Source of the DNA: Sulfuriferula sp. AH1
Lineage (GTDB): Bacteria; Pseudomonadota; Gammaproteobacteria; Burkholderiales; Sulfuriferulaceae
NCBI RefSeq assembly: GCF_002162035.1
Contig: NZ_CP021138.1
Coordinates: 744,001-808,000 of the forward strand
Direction of reading: 5' to 3'
DNA length: 64,000 bases
The position numbers and the translations under genes were made by a program. Shown piece after piece: positions 44,889 to 54,757 of the stretch; position 1 is the first letter of the stretch, and each line of letters starts with the position of its first letter. The notes beneath the pieces are model-generated. The model did not search any database. It was not told the origin of the DNA and saw nothing but the letters and a program-made list of their open reading frames with translations.

Positions 44889-45316
44889 GCGGAAATAGAC
44901 GCAAGGCACGCGAATTCGCAGTGCAAGGGATATACCAGTGGCTGCTGAATCAGCAGCCGGTGAGTGACGTAGTCAAACAGTTGCGCGATGATCCCGGCTA
45001 TGCGGGTATAGACGAAAAAATGTTTCTGGCTTTGCTGAACGGCGCCATCAATGAGACGGCGCAGCTGGATCAGCGTCTGGCCAAATATGTGGACCGCCCC
45101 ATTGCCGAATTGAGCCCGGTCGAGCATGCGGTACTGCTGCTGGGCGCGCAGGAGCTGCTGCATCATCTGGAAGTGCCATACCGCGTGGTAATCAATGAAG
45201 CCGTCGAGCTGACCAAGACTTTTGGCGGTACCGACGGGCACAAGTATGTCAACGGCGTGATGGATAAACTTGCTGCCGAAGTGCGCAGCGTCGAAGTGAA
45301 CAAGCCGCGGCGTTGA
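44885..45316 (+). CDS. nusB: Transcription antitermination factor NusB
   Basis: 143 residues, starting [20 protein letters not shown], the NusB arginine-rich RNA-binding end. Core motifs: [38 protein letters not shown] and the C-terminal [14 protein letters not shown]. It binds BoxA RNA with NusE for rRNA antitermination. It overlaps ribH and abuts thiL. Confidence 0.96.
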   Translation: MSGNRRKAREFAVQGIYQWLLNQQPVSDVVKQLRDDPGYAGIDEKMFLALLNGAINETAQLDQRLAKYVDRPIAELSPVEHAVLLLGAQELLHHLEVPYRVVINEAVELTKTFGGTDGHKYVNGVMDKLAAEVRSVEVNKPRR

Positions 45317-45327
45317 ATACGACCAGC

Positions 45328-46287
45328 ATGTCCAGCGAATTCGATCTGATCCGCCAGTATTTTTCCCGACCTGCGGCCAATGTCGTGCTGGGGGTAGGCG
45401 ATGATTGTGCATTATTGCAGACTGGCGCCGGGATGCAGCTGGCGGTTTCCACCGACACGCTGGTTGCCGGGGTGCATTTTTTTCCTGACGCCGATCCGGC
45501 GTCACTGGGCTGGAAATCCCTGGCGGTGAATCTGTCCGACCTGGCGGCCATGGGCGCGACGCCGCGCTGGGCGACGCTGGCGATCACTTTGCCGTATGTC
45601 GATGACGAATGGCTGGCGGCTTATGCCGACGGCGTCTATCGCTGTGCGACAGACTATGGAATCAGTCTGGTCGGTGGCGATACTACGCGCGGCCCGTTGA
45701 GCATGACGTTTACCGTGATGGGTGAAGTGCCGGCAGGCCAGGCCTTGCGGCGTGATGGCGCACAGGCCGGGGATACCGTGTGGGTATCGGGTACCCTGGG
45801 TGATGCGGCCTTTGCATTGGCAGCGATACAAGGCCATCTTAATTTAAGCGATGCCGATTTTGCAACGCTGGGCACGCGTTTGCATGCACCCATACCGCGC
45901 GTCGCATTGGGCCAGGCGCTGCGCAGGCTCGCGCACAGTGCGATCGATATTTCCGATGGCTTGCTGGCCGATCTCGGGCATATCCTTGAAAATTCGCATG
46001 TCGGAGCCGAGCTGGATTATATCCGGTTGCCGGTGAGCGAGATCGTGCATGATCTGGCGGCGCATCCGGCGTTTGACCGCTGCGTGCTGGCAGGCGGCGA
46101 TGATTATGAATTGTGTTTCACTGCGCCTGCGGACAATGAGGATGCGATCGCAGCCGTTGGCGAAAAACTGGGCTTGCGCCTGACCGCCATCGGCCGGATC
46201 AGTGCGATGCCGGGGTTGCGCTTGATGGATGCCGAGGGGCTGCCGATTACGCTGGATGTTGCGGGGTATGACCATTTTGCAAGCTGA
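45328..46287 (+). CDS. thiL: Thiamine-monophosphate kinase
   Basis: 319 residues from ATG 45328 (a TTG at 45313 overlapping the nusB stop is possible). ATP-dependent conversion of thiamine phosphate to thiamine diphosphate. Visible: GVGDDCALLQ, DTLVAGVHFF, LAVNLSDLAAMGATPRWATL and the GGDTTRGP ATP loop, with ISDGLLADLGHI in the C-terminal domain. The pgpA start lies inside its last codons. Confidence 0.95.
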   Translation: MSSEFDLIRQYFSRPAANVVLGVGDDCALLQTGAGMQLAVSTDTLVAGVHFFPDADPASLGWKSLAVNLSDLAAMGATPRWATLAITLPYVDDEWLAAYADGVYRCATDYGISLVGGDTTRGPLSMTFTVMGEVPAGQALRRDGAQAGDTVWVSGTLGDAAFALAAIQGHLNLSDADFATLGTRLHAPIPRVALGQALRRLAHSAIDISDGLLADLGHILENSHVGAELDYIRLPVSEIVHDLAAHPAFDRCVLAGGDDYELCFTAPADNEDAIAAVGEKLGLRLTAIGRISAMPGLRLMDAEGLPITLDVAGYDHFAS

Positions 46288-46756
46288 CTGGCGATTCATT
46301 ACGCGCCATCCGGCGCATTTTCTGGCATTCGGTTTTGGTAGCGGTCTGGCGCCCGTGGCGCCGGGCACGTTCGGCACGCTGGCGGCCTTGCCTTCGTTTT
46401 ATATACTGGCAGCCGTACTCAATCCGGCGCAAATCTATGTGGCGATCGCGCTGGCGGCTGTGACAGGTATCTGGATCTGCGGCGTTGCCGGGCGCAATAT
46501 CGGCGTGGCCGATCACGGCGGCATCGTCTGGGATGAGATCGTCGCTTTCTGGCTGATACTGGCCTTTACGCCGCTTCAGCCGTTGTGGATCGCCGCCGCA
46601 TTCCTGCTGTTCCGCTTGTTCGACATCTGGAAACCGTTCCCCATCAACTGGTTTGACGCCCGCCTGAAGAATGGTTTCGGCGTCATGTTCGATGATTTGC
46701 TTGCCGCAGGTTATACGCTGGCGGTATTGCTGGGAGTGCAACATTGGCTGACATGA
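46268..46756 (+). CDS. pgpA: Phosphatidylglycerophosphatase A
   Basis: 162 residues from ATG 46268 (ggggt site), overlapping thiL by 20 bases. Membrane protein with the PgpA motifs GSGLAPVAPGTFGTLAALP, GIVWDEIVAFW and LFRLFDIWKPFPI near the middle. It dephosphorylates PGP to phosphatidylglycerol. The thiL-pgpA-pncC order is widespread in Betaproteobacteria. Confidence 0.94.
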   Translation: MTILQADWRFITRHPAHFLAFGFGSGLAPVAPGTFGTLAALPSFYILAAVLNPAQIYVAIALAAVTGIWICGVAGRNIGVADHGGIVWDEIVAFWLILAFTPLQPLWIAAAFLLFRLFDIWKPFPINWFDARLKNGFGVMFDDLLAAGYTLAVLLGVQHWLT

Positions 46757-47247
46757 GACCCACCGATTCCGAGCTGCATCAGCTTGCAGAACAAGTCGGG
46801 CACGCCCTGAAACGCCACGGCTATCAACTGGTGACGGCTGAGTCCTGTACCGGCGGCTGGGTCGGCATGGTGATGACCGCGATACCCGGCAGTTCGAACT
46901 GGTACGACCGCGGCTTTATCACCTACAGCAACGACGCAAAACAGATGCAGCTGGATGTGTCAGCGGAGACACTCGATACGCAGGGTGCGGTGTCCGAAGC
47001 GACCGTGCGCGAGATGGCCAAAGGTGCGTTGCAGCATAGCAAGGCCAATATCAGTCTGGCGATTTCCGGTATCGCCGGACCTGGCGGCGGTACGCCGTAC
47101 AAGCCGGTGGGCACCGTATGCATCGCCTGGGCGACGACGGACGGCAAACACCTGGAAACCACTTGCCGGCTCAGCGGCGACCGCGACGAGATCCGGGCTC
47201 GCGCTGTGGCGGCGGCTTTGCGCGGAGTGATTGAGTTGCTGGCCTGA
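46753..47247 (+). CDS. pncC: CinA C-terminal-type nicotinamide-nucleotide amidase
   Basis: 164 residues from ATG 46753, overlapping the pgpA stop (ATGA). Motifs of the PncC/CinA-C family: LVTAESCTGGWVGMVMTAIPG and GIAGPGGGTPYKPVGTVCIA. It hydrolyses NMN to nicotinate mononucleotide for NAD recycling. It lies just upstream of recA as in many proteobacteria. Confidence 0.93.
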   Translation: MRPTDSELHQLAEQVGHALKRHGYQLVTAESCTGGWVGMVMTAIPGSSNWYDRGFITYSNDAKQMQLDVSAETLDTQGAVSEATVREMAKGALQHSKANISLAISGIAGPGGGTPYKPVGTVCIAWATTDGKHLETTCRLSGDRDEIRARAVAAALRGVIELLA

Positions 47248-47352
47248 ATCACGCATAATCAACCGATAGACCTTTTCCCGATTGCTGAGCAGAGTTCGCA
47301 ATATCGTGCAAAGGCTTTTTACATTTTCAGCAGTTTCATTTAAGGAATATAC

Positions 47353-48390
<1,038 letters not shown>

Positions 48391-48401
48391 GCTGCCGGTT
48401 T

Positions 48402-48857
48402 ATGCATCAGCCCGTCGAAAAATCACTTCGCGCCCGCGCACTCGATGCGCTGGCGCGGCGTGAGCATACCCGTACCGAATTATTCCGCAAACTCAGCGCG
48501 CACACTGAAGACCTCGATGCGCTCAATCAACTGCTGGACGACCTGCAGACCCGCGGCTGGCTGTCGGACGCGCGTTATGCCGAACAGCGCGCCCACGCCC
48601 GTCAATCGCGTTACGGCAGCCGCAAGATCGGCCATGAGCTGCGTGAACAGGGAGTGTCGGAAACGCTGATCGCCGCAACGCTGGCCGGTCTCAAGACCAC
48701 CGAAGTCGAACGCGCCCGCGAAGTCTGGCAGAAGAAATTCGTCGCACCGGCTGCCACCCCGAAAGAGCGCAACCAGCAGATGCGTTTTCTGCAATCCCGC
48801 GGCTTTGATCTGGACGTGATTTACCGCGTGATCAATCAGACAGAAGATGATTGTTGA
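48402..48857 (+). CDS. recX: RecA regulatory protein RecX
   Basis: 151 residues with the three-helix RecX repeats: RALDALARREHTRTELFRKL, GWLSDARYAEQRAHARQSR and FLQSRGFDLDVIYRVI. RecX caps and disassembles RecA filaments. It follows recA by 11 bases, presumably on the same transcript. Confidence 0.94.
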   Translation: MHQPVEKSLRARALDALARREHTRTELFRKLSAHTEDLDALNQLLDDLQTRGWLSDARYAEQRAHARQSRYGSRKIGHELREQGVSETLIAATLAGLKTTEVERAREVWQKKFVAPAATPKERNQQMRFLQSRGFDLDVIYRVINQTEDDC

Positions 48858-48862
48858 TCGAC

Positions 48863-48896
48863 AAGCAGCCGTCTACGGATTAATAGATGGCTGCTT
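48863..48896 (+). terminator. Hairpin between convergent recX and AhpD-like genes
   Basis: Arms AAGCAGCC (48863-48870) and GGCTGCTT (48889-48896), extended inward by GTCTA/TAGAT with one G-T pair. No T-run follows, so it is only a candidate terminator for the recA-recX transcript. Confidence 0.45.
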
Positions 48897-48910
48897 ATGG
48901 TTGCTGACGC

Positions 48911-49444
48911 TCAGAAATCCCGTTCGAGTTTAAGCGTGTTGAAGATGGTGTCTCCGGCCAGCATATAGGCGCCGTGATTGAGTCCATCCAGAATATCCCC
49001 ATCGCTCCAGTCGAGCGCCTTTAATGCAGCAATGTCGGCCTGATTCACCGTTGCCGCTGCAGTCGTTGCCTTCAACACAAATAACAGCATGGCCTTGTCC
49101 TTGTCGGATAAAGGTGCGGCATGCGGGTCTTTCTTGGCGGCGACAACTTGCTCCATGGTCAGGCCGCCCATGTTGACCAGCATCGCCTCATTGAAGCCAA
49201 CGCAATATTCGCAGTGCGTGACTTCCGAAATCAGCATGCGCATCAGTGCCAGCAGATTGAATCCGAGTGCCGGATGCTGCATGTAATAGCCGATTTGCTG
49301 CCATTGTCTGGCCAGTAAAGCCGGGCTGCTGCTATAGATTTGCATGGCATTGGGGATAGATCCGAACGCGTTTTCAATCTGGGTGTAGATTTCCTTGACC
49401 TGACCTTCGGCGCTTTCAGGGGCTACAGTATGAATTAACGGCAT
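48911..49444 (-). CDS. AhpD-like carboxymuconolactone decarboxylase family protein
   Basis: 177 residues with the redox motif of AhpD-type proteins, ISEVTHCEYCVGFNEAMLV, in which the CxxC pair and following His/Glu act as a disulfide reductase or peroxidase partner. Start ATG 49444 has an aggagaagg site. A palindromic operator 21 bases upstream matches the one before the TetR gene, so it is probably repressed by that regulator and induced by some small molecule. Confidence 0.85.
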   Translation of the reverse strand: MPLIHTVAPESAEGQVKEIYTQIENAFGSIPNAMQIYSSSPALLARQWQQIGYYMQHPALGFNLLALMRMLISEVTHCEYCVGFNEAMLVNMGGLTMEQVVAAKKDPHAAPLSDKDKAMLLFVLKATTAAATVNQADIAALKALDWSDGDILDGLNHGAYMLAGDTIFNTLKLERDF

Positions 49445-49464
49445 TTCCTTCTCCTTGAGTAAAA

Positions 49465-49486
49465 GATACCAACCATTTGGTATCTT
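49465..49486. promoter_or_regulatory. Palindromic operator of the AhpD-like gene
   Basis: AGATACCAA-CCAT-TTGGTATCT, 9-bp perfect arms, 21 bases upstream of the start codon. The same half-site AGATACCAACC occurs before the TetR gene. Confidence 0.75.
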
Positions 49487-49585
49487 AAAAATCGATACCG
49501 GTCACCAAAACCCGGCACCGTACTTACCGATAGCGTTAGACTGTCGGTTTAATCCTGTTCGCCGCCCGCTTGCGGGCAGACGTAT

Positions 49586-50200
49586 TCAAGCTTTCATCAG
49601 GCTTTGCACATAGCCCTGCAGTTGCGCCACGCACATCTTGAATGAAGCCGGCGATTGCTTGTTTTTGGCGATACTGAAACAGCCTTCCCAGGCGGAGACG
49701 ACGAACAGGGCTGCTGCCTGGCAATCAACTTCGGCTTTGATTACGGCGTTTTTCTGGCCATGTTCCAGCGCCGAACGTATCGCTTGCTGCCAGGTTTCGA
49801 GGATGCCATTCAAATGATGCCGGAACTGCTCATCCAGCGGGCTCATTTCCTGCATCAGGTTATTCAGCGGGCAACCGAGCATGATGCCTTCGTCACCCAT
49901 GAACGACTCCACGCCGGCGATGATATCCAGCAATGTGGCGACCGGATGCGCACTGTCGCGCAGCTGTCGAAACACCACCGTATCGAGTTTTGGGGCGATG
50001 ATTTCATCGATCACTGCCAGACCCAGCGCGTGTTTGGTCGGGAAATGATGATACAGCGCGCCCTTGGTCAGCCCGGTCGACTCCAGGATGTCGGCAATAC
50101 TGGCGCTCTGATAGCCCTTGCGGTGGATTTCGCAAAAAGCCGACGCCAGCAGTTTTTCTCTGGTGATGTCGTACTGTTTGATTTTGATTTCGGTACTCAT
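49586..50200 (-). CDS. TetR-family transcriptional regulator
   Basis: 204 residues from ATG 50200 (MSTEIKIKQYDITREKLLAS). N-terminal helix-turn-helix: IADILESTGLTKGALYHHFP. The C-terminal ligand domain contains GCPLNNLMQEMSPLDEQFRHH, resembling AcrR/TetR_C regulators with Cys-containing pockets. The operator-like sequence lies 10 bases before its own start, so autoregulation is likely, and it precedes the AhpD-like gene on the same strand. Confidence 0.9.
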   Translation of the reverse strand: MSTEIKIKQYDITREKLLASAFCEIHRKGYQSASIADILESTGLTKGALYHHFPTKHALGLAVIDEIIAPKLDTVVFRQLRDSAHPVATLLDIIAGVESFMGDEGIMLGCPLNNLMQEMSPLDEQFRHHLNGILETWQQAIRSALEHGQKNAVIKAEVDCQAAALFVVSAWEGCFSIAKNKQSPASFKMCVAQLQGYVQSLMKA

Positions 50201-50209
50201 AAGTTTATT

Positions 50210-50232
50210 AGATACCAACCGGTATGGTTGTG
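50210..50232. promoter_or_regulatory. Operator-like palindrome of the TetR gene
   Basis: AGATACCAACCGGTATGG contains ATACC-AACC-GGTAT and shares AGATACCAACC with the operator at 49465. Immediately upstream of the regulator start codon. Confidence 0.65.
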
Positions 50233-50268
50233 TCAAGGCGGTTAATATAATAAGATAAAAACCCTGGG

Positions 50269-50733
50269 TCAGACGCCGCCGGCGTATCCATTCTGCCGCC
50301 AGGCTTCGAAGACGACGACGGCGACGGTGTTGGACAGGTTCAGGCTGCGGCTGGTGGGCATCATCGGCAGCCGGATGCGCTGCCCGGCACTGAATTCCGC
50401 CAGGATATCGGCGGGCAGTCCGCGGGTTTCCGGGCCGAACAGCAGCACATCGTCGGGTTGGAACTCGACGTTGGCAAATGCGGCCGCACCTTTGGTGGTA
50501 AGCGCAAAGATGCGGCGGTCGCCCAGATATTGGCGGCACGCAGCCCAGTCAGCATGAATGTGGAGACTGGCATATTCGTGGTAATCTAGTCCTGCGCGGC
50601 GCAATTGCCTGTCCTCCAGCTTGAATCCCAGAGGTTCGACCAGATGTAGGGTACAGCCGGTGTTGGCTGCAAGACGGATGACGTTGCCGGTATTCGGCGG
50701 AATTTCAGGCTGATAAAGAACGATATGGAACAT
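50269..50733 (-). CDS. trmL: tRNA (cytidine(34)-2'-O)-methyltransferase
   Basis: 154 residues from ATG 50733 (MFHIVLYQPEIPPNTGNVIR). SPOUT fold motifs: NTGNVIRLAANTG, LFGPETRGLP and IRLPMMPTSRSLNLSNTVAV at the knot that binds SAM. Methylates the wobble ribose of tRNA-Leu isoacceptors. Length exactly as TrmL. Divergent from gshA. Confidence 0.95.
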   Translation of the reverse strand: MFHIVLYQPEIPPNTGNVIRLAANTGCTLHLVEPLGFKLEDRQLRRAGLDYHEYASLHIHADWAACRQYLGDRRIFALTTKGAAAFANVEFQPDDVLLFGPETRGLPADILAEFSAGQRIRLPMMPTSRSLNLSNTVAVVVFEAWRQNGYAGGV

Positions 50734-50861
50734 AAAAAGGCTGTTTTCCGGAAATGCGTTATTAAACCGCCAACCCGGAGAATACGCAAAGCGAATTTTG
50801 GGTAAATTCGCTGGCAAAGAGTTTATCCGGTTTGTTATAGAAATGATAAAAGAGGCATTGC

Positions 50862-52139
50862 ATGGTCCCACATTTAACAACAGCATTAACCGGTCCGCTG
50901 CTCGATCTGGAACGTCACGTAATGGCCGCAACGCCGAAAATCGAACGCTGGTTTCGCACGCAGTGGCAGGAACACGAAGCGCCGTTCTATACCTCGGTCG
51001 ACTTGCGCAATAGCGGTTTCAAGCTGGCCCCGGTCGATACCAATCTGTTCCCGGGCGGATTTAACAATCTGAATGCGGATTTCATTCCGCTGGCAGTGCA
51101 GGCAGCAATGAGTGCAGTAGAAAAAATATGCCCGGACGCGCAGCGCTTGCTGCTGATTCCGGAGAACCATACCCGCAACACGTTCTATCTGCAAAACGTA
51201 GCGCGGCTGGTCAGCATCCTGCGTCAGACCGGCCTCGAGGTTCGCATCGGCAGCATGATTCCGGATCTGGCTGAGCCGATGCAGCTGGATCTGGCGGAAG
51301 GTGAAACCTTGACCCTGGAGCCTGTGGTGCGTCACGGCAATCGCATCGGTCTGGCTGATTACGACCCGTGTGCGGTACTGCTGAATAACGATTTGTCGGG
51401 CGGCGTGCCGGAGATCCTGCGCGGCATCGAGCAGTCACTGTTGCCGCCGCTGCATGCCGGCTGGCACGTGCGTCGCAAATCGAATCATTTCGCTGCCTAT
51501 AATCAGGTGGCCGAGGAATTTGCCGAGTTGATCGATATCGACCCGTGGCTGATCAACCCTTATTTCGCAACATGCGGTGCCATCGATTTTCAGGCGCGTC
51601 AGGGCGAGGAATGTCTGGAACATCACGTTACCATCATGCTGGAAAAGATCCGCGTCAAATACGCGGAATACAATATCGATGCGCCGCCGTTCGTGATTAT
51701 CAAGGCAGATGCGGGCACTTACGGCATGGGTATCATGACGGTGAAAGACCCTTCGGAGGTGCGCGACCTCAACCGCAAGCAGCGTAATAAGATGGCGGTA
51801 GGCAAGGAGGGCTTGCAGGTGTCCGAGGTGATCATTCAGGAAGGCGTCTACACTTTTGAGAGCATCGACGACGCGATCGCCGAGCCGGTGGTGTACATGA
51901 TGGATCATTTTGTCGTTGGCGGCTTTTACCGCGTGCATACCGGAAGAGGTGTCGATGAAAATCTCAATGCGCCCGGTATGCATTTTGTACCGCTGGCATT
52001 CGAAACCCCGTGTTGTGCGCCGATTCAGTTGACCAATCCCGACTCGATGCCGAACCGTTTCTATACTTATGGCGTCGTGGCGCGGCTGGCGATGCTGGCT
52101 GCTTCCATCGAGCTTGAGCGCACGGAGCCTGCCGCATGA
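50862..52139 (+). CDS. gshA: Glutamate-cysteine ligase
   Basis: 425 residues of the PF08886-type GshA found in Betaproteobacteria (unrelated in length to the E. coli 518-residue form). Seen: FKLAPVDTNLFPGGFNNLN, LIPENHTRNTFYLQN and the ATP-grasp-like FVIIKADAGTYGMGIMTV. First step of glutathione synthesis. Overlaps gshB by 4 bases (ATGA), so glutathione synthesis is one transcription unit. Confidence 0.93.
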   Translation: MVPHLTTALTGPLLDLERHVMAATPKIERWFRTQWQEHEAPFYTSVDLRNSGFKLAPVDTNLFPGGFNNLNADFIPLAVQAAMSAVEKICPDAQRLLLIPENHTRNTFYLQNVARLVSILRQTGLEVRIGSMIPDLAEPMQLDLAEGETLTLEPVVRHGNRIGLADYDPCAVLLNNDLSGGVPEILRGIEQSLLPPLHAGWHVRRKSNHFAAYNQVAEEFAELIDIDPWLINPYFATCGAIDFQARQGEECLEHHVTIMLEKIRVKYAEYNIDAPPFVIIKADAGTYGMGIMTVKDPSEVRDLNRKQRNKMAVGKEGLQVSEVIIQEGVYTFESIDDAIAEPVVYMMDHFVVGGFYRVHTGRGVDENLNAPGMHFVPLAFETPCCAPIQLTNPDSMPNRFYTYGVVARLAMLAASIELERTEPAA

Positions 52140-53077
52140 GATTCGCTTTCGTTCTGGACCCCATCAGCCAGCTCAAGGCGTACAAGGACAGCAGCGTCGC
52201 CATGATGCGCGAAGCAGCGCTGCGCGGGCATGCCTTGCATGTGCTGCGCCAGGAAGACTTGCTGTTGCGCGATCAGAAAGTGCTGGCACGGGCCAAGCCG
52301 CTGCAAATGCTGGAGCACGCCGAGCAGTGGTACAGCCTGGGCGAGATGGAGGAAATCGCGCTCAGCCAGTTCGATGCGGTGGTGATGCGCAAGGACCCGC
52401 CGTTCGATACGGAATACCTGTACGCCACCCATTTGCTGGAGCTTGCCATGACTCAGGGCGCGCGGGTAGTGAACCGGCCCTCGGCGCTGCGCGATTTCAA
52501 CGAAAAGCTGGCTATCGCGCGTTTCCCGCAATTTACTGCGCCGACGCTGGTCAGTTGCCGGGCTGACGCGATCAAGGCTTTTCTGCACGAACACGGCGAC
52601 ATTATTCTGAAGCCGCTGGACGCGATGGGCGGCACCGAGATTTTTCGGGTACGCACCGGCGAGGTCAATCTCAATGTCATCATCGAAGTGCTGACTCGGC
52701 TGGGCGCGCGCACGATCATGGCGCAGCGCTACATCCCGGAGATACGCGACGGTGATAAGCGCATCCTGCTGATAGACGGCGTGCCGGTGCCTTACGGGCT
52801 GGCGCGGATTCCGGCAGCAGGCGAAACCCGCGGCAATCTGGCCGCAGGCGGACGCGGTGTGGCGCAGGCGTTATCCCCGCGCGATCTGGAAATCGCGACC
52901 ACCATAGGCATGGCCTTGCGCGAATTGGGGCTGTTCCTGGTCGGGCTGGACGTGATCGGCGATTACCTGACAGAAATCAACGTCACCAGTCCGACCGGCT
53001 TCGTCGAGATCACGCAGCAGACCGGTTGTAATGTCGCGGCGCTATTCATGGATGTGCTGGAGCTGCGATGCCGCTAA
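52136..53077 (+). CDS. gshB: Glutathione synthase
   Basis: 313 residues. ATP-grasp ligase adding Gly to gamma-Glu-Cys. Motifs: MRFAFVLDPISQLKAYKDSS, VVMRKDPPFDTEYLYATHLL, PLDAMGGTEIFRV and the C-terminal INVTSPTGFVEI. Length matches E. coli GshB (315). It overlaps the following apbE by 10 bases. Confidence 0.97.
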   Translation: MRFAFVLDPISQLKAYKDSSVAMMREAALRGHALHVLRQEDLLLRDQKVLARAKPLQMLEHAEQWYSLGEMEEIALSQFDAVVMRKDPPFDTEYLYATHLLELAMTQGARVVNRPSALRDFNEKLAIARFPQFTAPTLVSCRADAIKAFLHEHGDIILKPLDAMGGTEIFRVRTGEVNLNVIIEVLTRLGARTIMAQRYIPEIRDGDKRILLIDGVPVPYGLARIPAAGETRGNLAAGGRGVAQALSPRDLEIATTIGMALRELGLFLVGLDVIGDYLTEINVTSPTGFVEITQQTGCNVAALFMDVLELRCR

Positions 53078-54093
53078 GCTGGATGCGCTGGACGCTGCTG
53101 CTGGTCGTGCTGCTGCTCGCAGGTTGCGGCAAGCCGGCACTCTATTCCCAGGAAAGTTACGTGTTCGGTACGCGGGTCGAGGTGAGCATCTACGGCGAAC
53201 CCGAGGACAAGGCGCGGCGCGTGACGGCGCAGGTACTGCGCGATTTCGACCAGATGCACCATACCTTGCACGCCTGGGAGCCGGGCACGCTGGCGCGGAT
53301 GAACCAGATATTCAGCATGAGCCCCGCTCAGGCCGCGATTGCACCGGGGATGATCCCGATCATTCGGGATGCGACCCAATATTCGATACAGTCAGGCGGG
53401 TTGTTCAATCCGGCCATCGGCAACCTGATCCGGTTGTGGGGATTCCAGTCCGATCATTTCGAGGCGAAGCTGCCTGACCCGGCTGCGATACAGGCGCTGG
53501 TGAAAGCCAACCCGCGCATGCAGGACATCGTTGTCGACGGCATCATGTTCCACAGCAATAATCCGGCAGTGCGGCTGGATCTGGGCGGCTATGCCAAAGG
53601 CTATGCGCTGGATCTGGCTGCCGCCTATCTGCGTTCGCAAGGGGTGCATAATGCGCTCATCAATATCGGCGGCAATATTCTGGCACTGGGCCAGCACGGC
53701 GACCGGCCCTGGCGCGTGGGCATTCAGCATCCGCGCAAGCCCGGCCCGATCGCCACGCTGGACCTGCACGATGGCGAAGCGATCGGCACATCGGGCGATT
53801 ACCAGCGCTTTTTCGAGCTGAACGGCAAGCGCTATTGCCACATCATCGATCCGCGTAGCGGATGGCCGGCACAGGGTGTGCAGGCGGTGACGGTACTGCT
53901 TGCGCCGGGGGCGCATGCAGGTACACTATCGGATGTGGCCAGCAAGCCGATTTTCATTGCCGGTGTTTCCGGCTGGCGCCAGGCTGCGCAACAAATGGGG
54001 GTCAGTCAGGCGATGCTGATAGATGATCACGGCAAGATTCACCTGACGCCCGCGATGCAAAAACGTTTGAATTTCGAAGAGATTAAGGATTAG
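53068..54093 (+). CDS. apbE: FAD:protein FMN transferase (ApbE), lipoprotein
   Basis: 341 residues. Lipoprotein signal TLLLVVLLLAGCGKPA near the start (lipobox LLAGC). ApbE motifs: YVFGTRVEVSIYG, RLDLGGYAKGYALDLAA, HNALINIGGNILALG and the Mg site CHIIDPRSGWPA. Transfers FMN from FAD to threonine of periplasmic targets such as Rnf/Nqr subunits. No such target gene is in the window. It begins inside gshB. Confidence 0.93.
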   Translation: MPLSWMRWTLLLVVLLLAGCGKPALYSQESYVFGTRVEVSIYGEPEDKARRVTAQVLRDFDQMHHTLHAWEPGTLARMNQIFSMSPAQAAIAPGMIPIIRDATQYSIQSGGLFNPAIGNLIRLWGFQSDHFEAKLPDPAAIQALVKANPRMQDIVVDGIMFHSNNPAVRLDLGGYAKGYALDLAAAYLRSQGVHNALINIGGNILALGQHGDRPWRVGIQHPRKPGPIATLDLHDGEAIGTSGDYQRFFELNGKRYCHIIDPRSGWPAQGVQAVTVLLAPGAHAGTLSDVASKPIFIAGVSGWRQAAQQMGVSQAMLIDDHGKIHLTPAMQKRLNFEEIKD

Positions 54094-54096
54094 CTG

Positions 54097-54507
54097 ATGA
54101 TAGGCATACTCATCGTCGCGCACGGCACTTTGGGCGAAAGCCTGATCCAGTGCGCGACGCATGTATTAAGTGAGCGTCCGCCGTTGCTGGCGGCACTGGA
54201 TGTCACCGCACAAACGCAGCTTAGCATGCTGGGCAAGGCAGAGAAATTACTGGTGGAGCTGGATCAGGGCGAAGGCGTATTGCTGCTGTCGGATATTTAC
54301 GGGGCGACGCCTTGCAATACCATGTGTCGCTTGCTGGTTCCCGGGAAAGTGGAAGGCATTGCCGGAGCGAATCTGCCCATGCTGATGCGTGCCATTACTT
54401 ATCGCGATGAGCCACTCGACCTGCTGGTGAAAAAAACCGTGGCTGGCGGACAGGAAGGCATTTTATATATCTCACCGGAGTTTTGTGATGCTGCAACAGG
54501 ACGTTGA
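54097..54507 (+). CDS. PTS EIIA-Man family component
   Basis: 136 residues of the mannose-type IIA domain: MIGILIVAHGTLGESLIQ with the phosphorylatable His9, then GVLLLSDIYGATPCNTMC. It accepts phosphate from HPr. With ptsH and ptsI directly downstream and no sugar permease, it suggests a regulatory PTS as in many Betaproteobacteria. It overlaps ptsH. Confidence 0.9.
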   Translation: MIGILIVAHGTLGESLIQCATHVLSERPPLLAALDVTAQTQLSMLGKAEKLLVELDQGEGVLLLSDIYGATPCNTMCRLLVPGKVEGIAGANLPMLMRAITYRDEPLDLLVKKTVAGGQEGILYISPEFCDAATGR

Positions 54508-54757
54508 AATTACCAATAAATTGGGTTTGCATGCGCGCGCGTCGGCCAAACTGACACAAACGGCGGGGCAGTTTCAAAGCGAAATCTGGATTACGCGCAA
54601 TCAGCGCCGGGTCAATGCCAAGAGCATCATGGGGGTGATGATGCTGGCCGCAGCCAAGGGCACGGTCATCCAGCTGGAGGCGGAAGGTCTGGACGAACAG
54701 CCGGCAATGACTGCGATCCTGGCTTTGATCAACGACAAGTTTGGGGAAGGCGAGTGA
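54488..54757 (+). CDS. ptsH: Phosphocarrier protein HPr
   Basis: 89 residues from ATG 54488 (a GTG lies 3 bases before). Active-site His is in NKLGLHARASAKLTQTA, and the KSIMGVMMLAA loop holds the regulatory Ser region. Carries phosphate between enzyme I and IIA. Overlaps both neighbours. Confidence 0.95.
   Translation: MLQQDVEITNKLGLHARASAKLTQTAGQFQSEIWITRNQRRVNAKSIMGVMMLAAAKGTVIQLEAEGLDEQPAMTAILALINDKFGEGE

Noticed and set aside
47248-47352. LexA box upstream of recA
   Set aside because: I found no CTG-N10-CAG palindrome; CTG and CAG words are present but at the wrong spacing.
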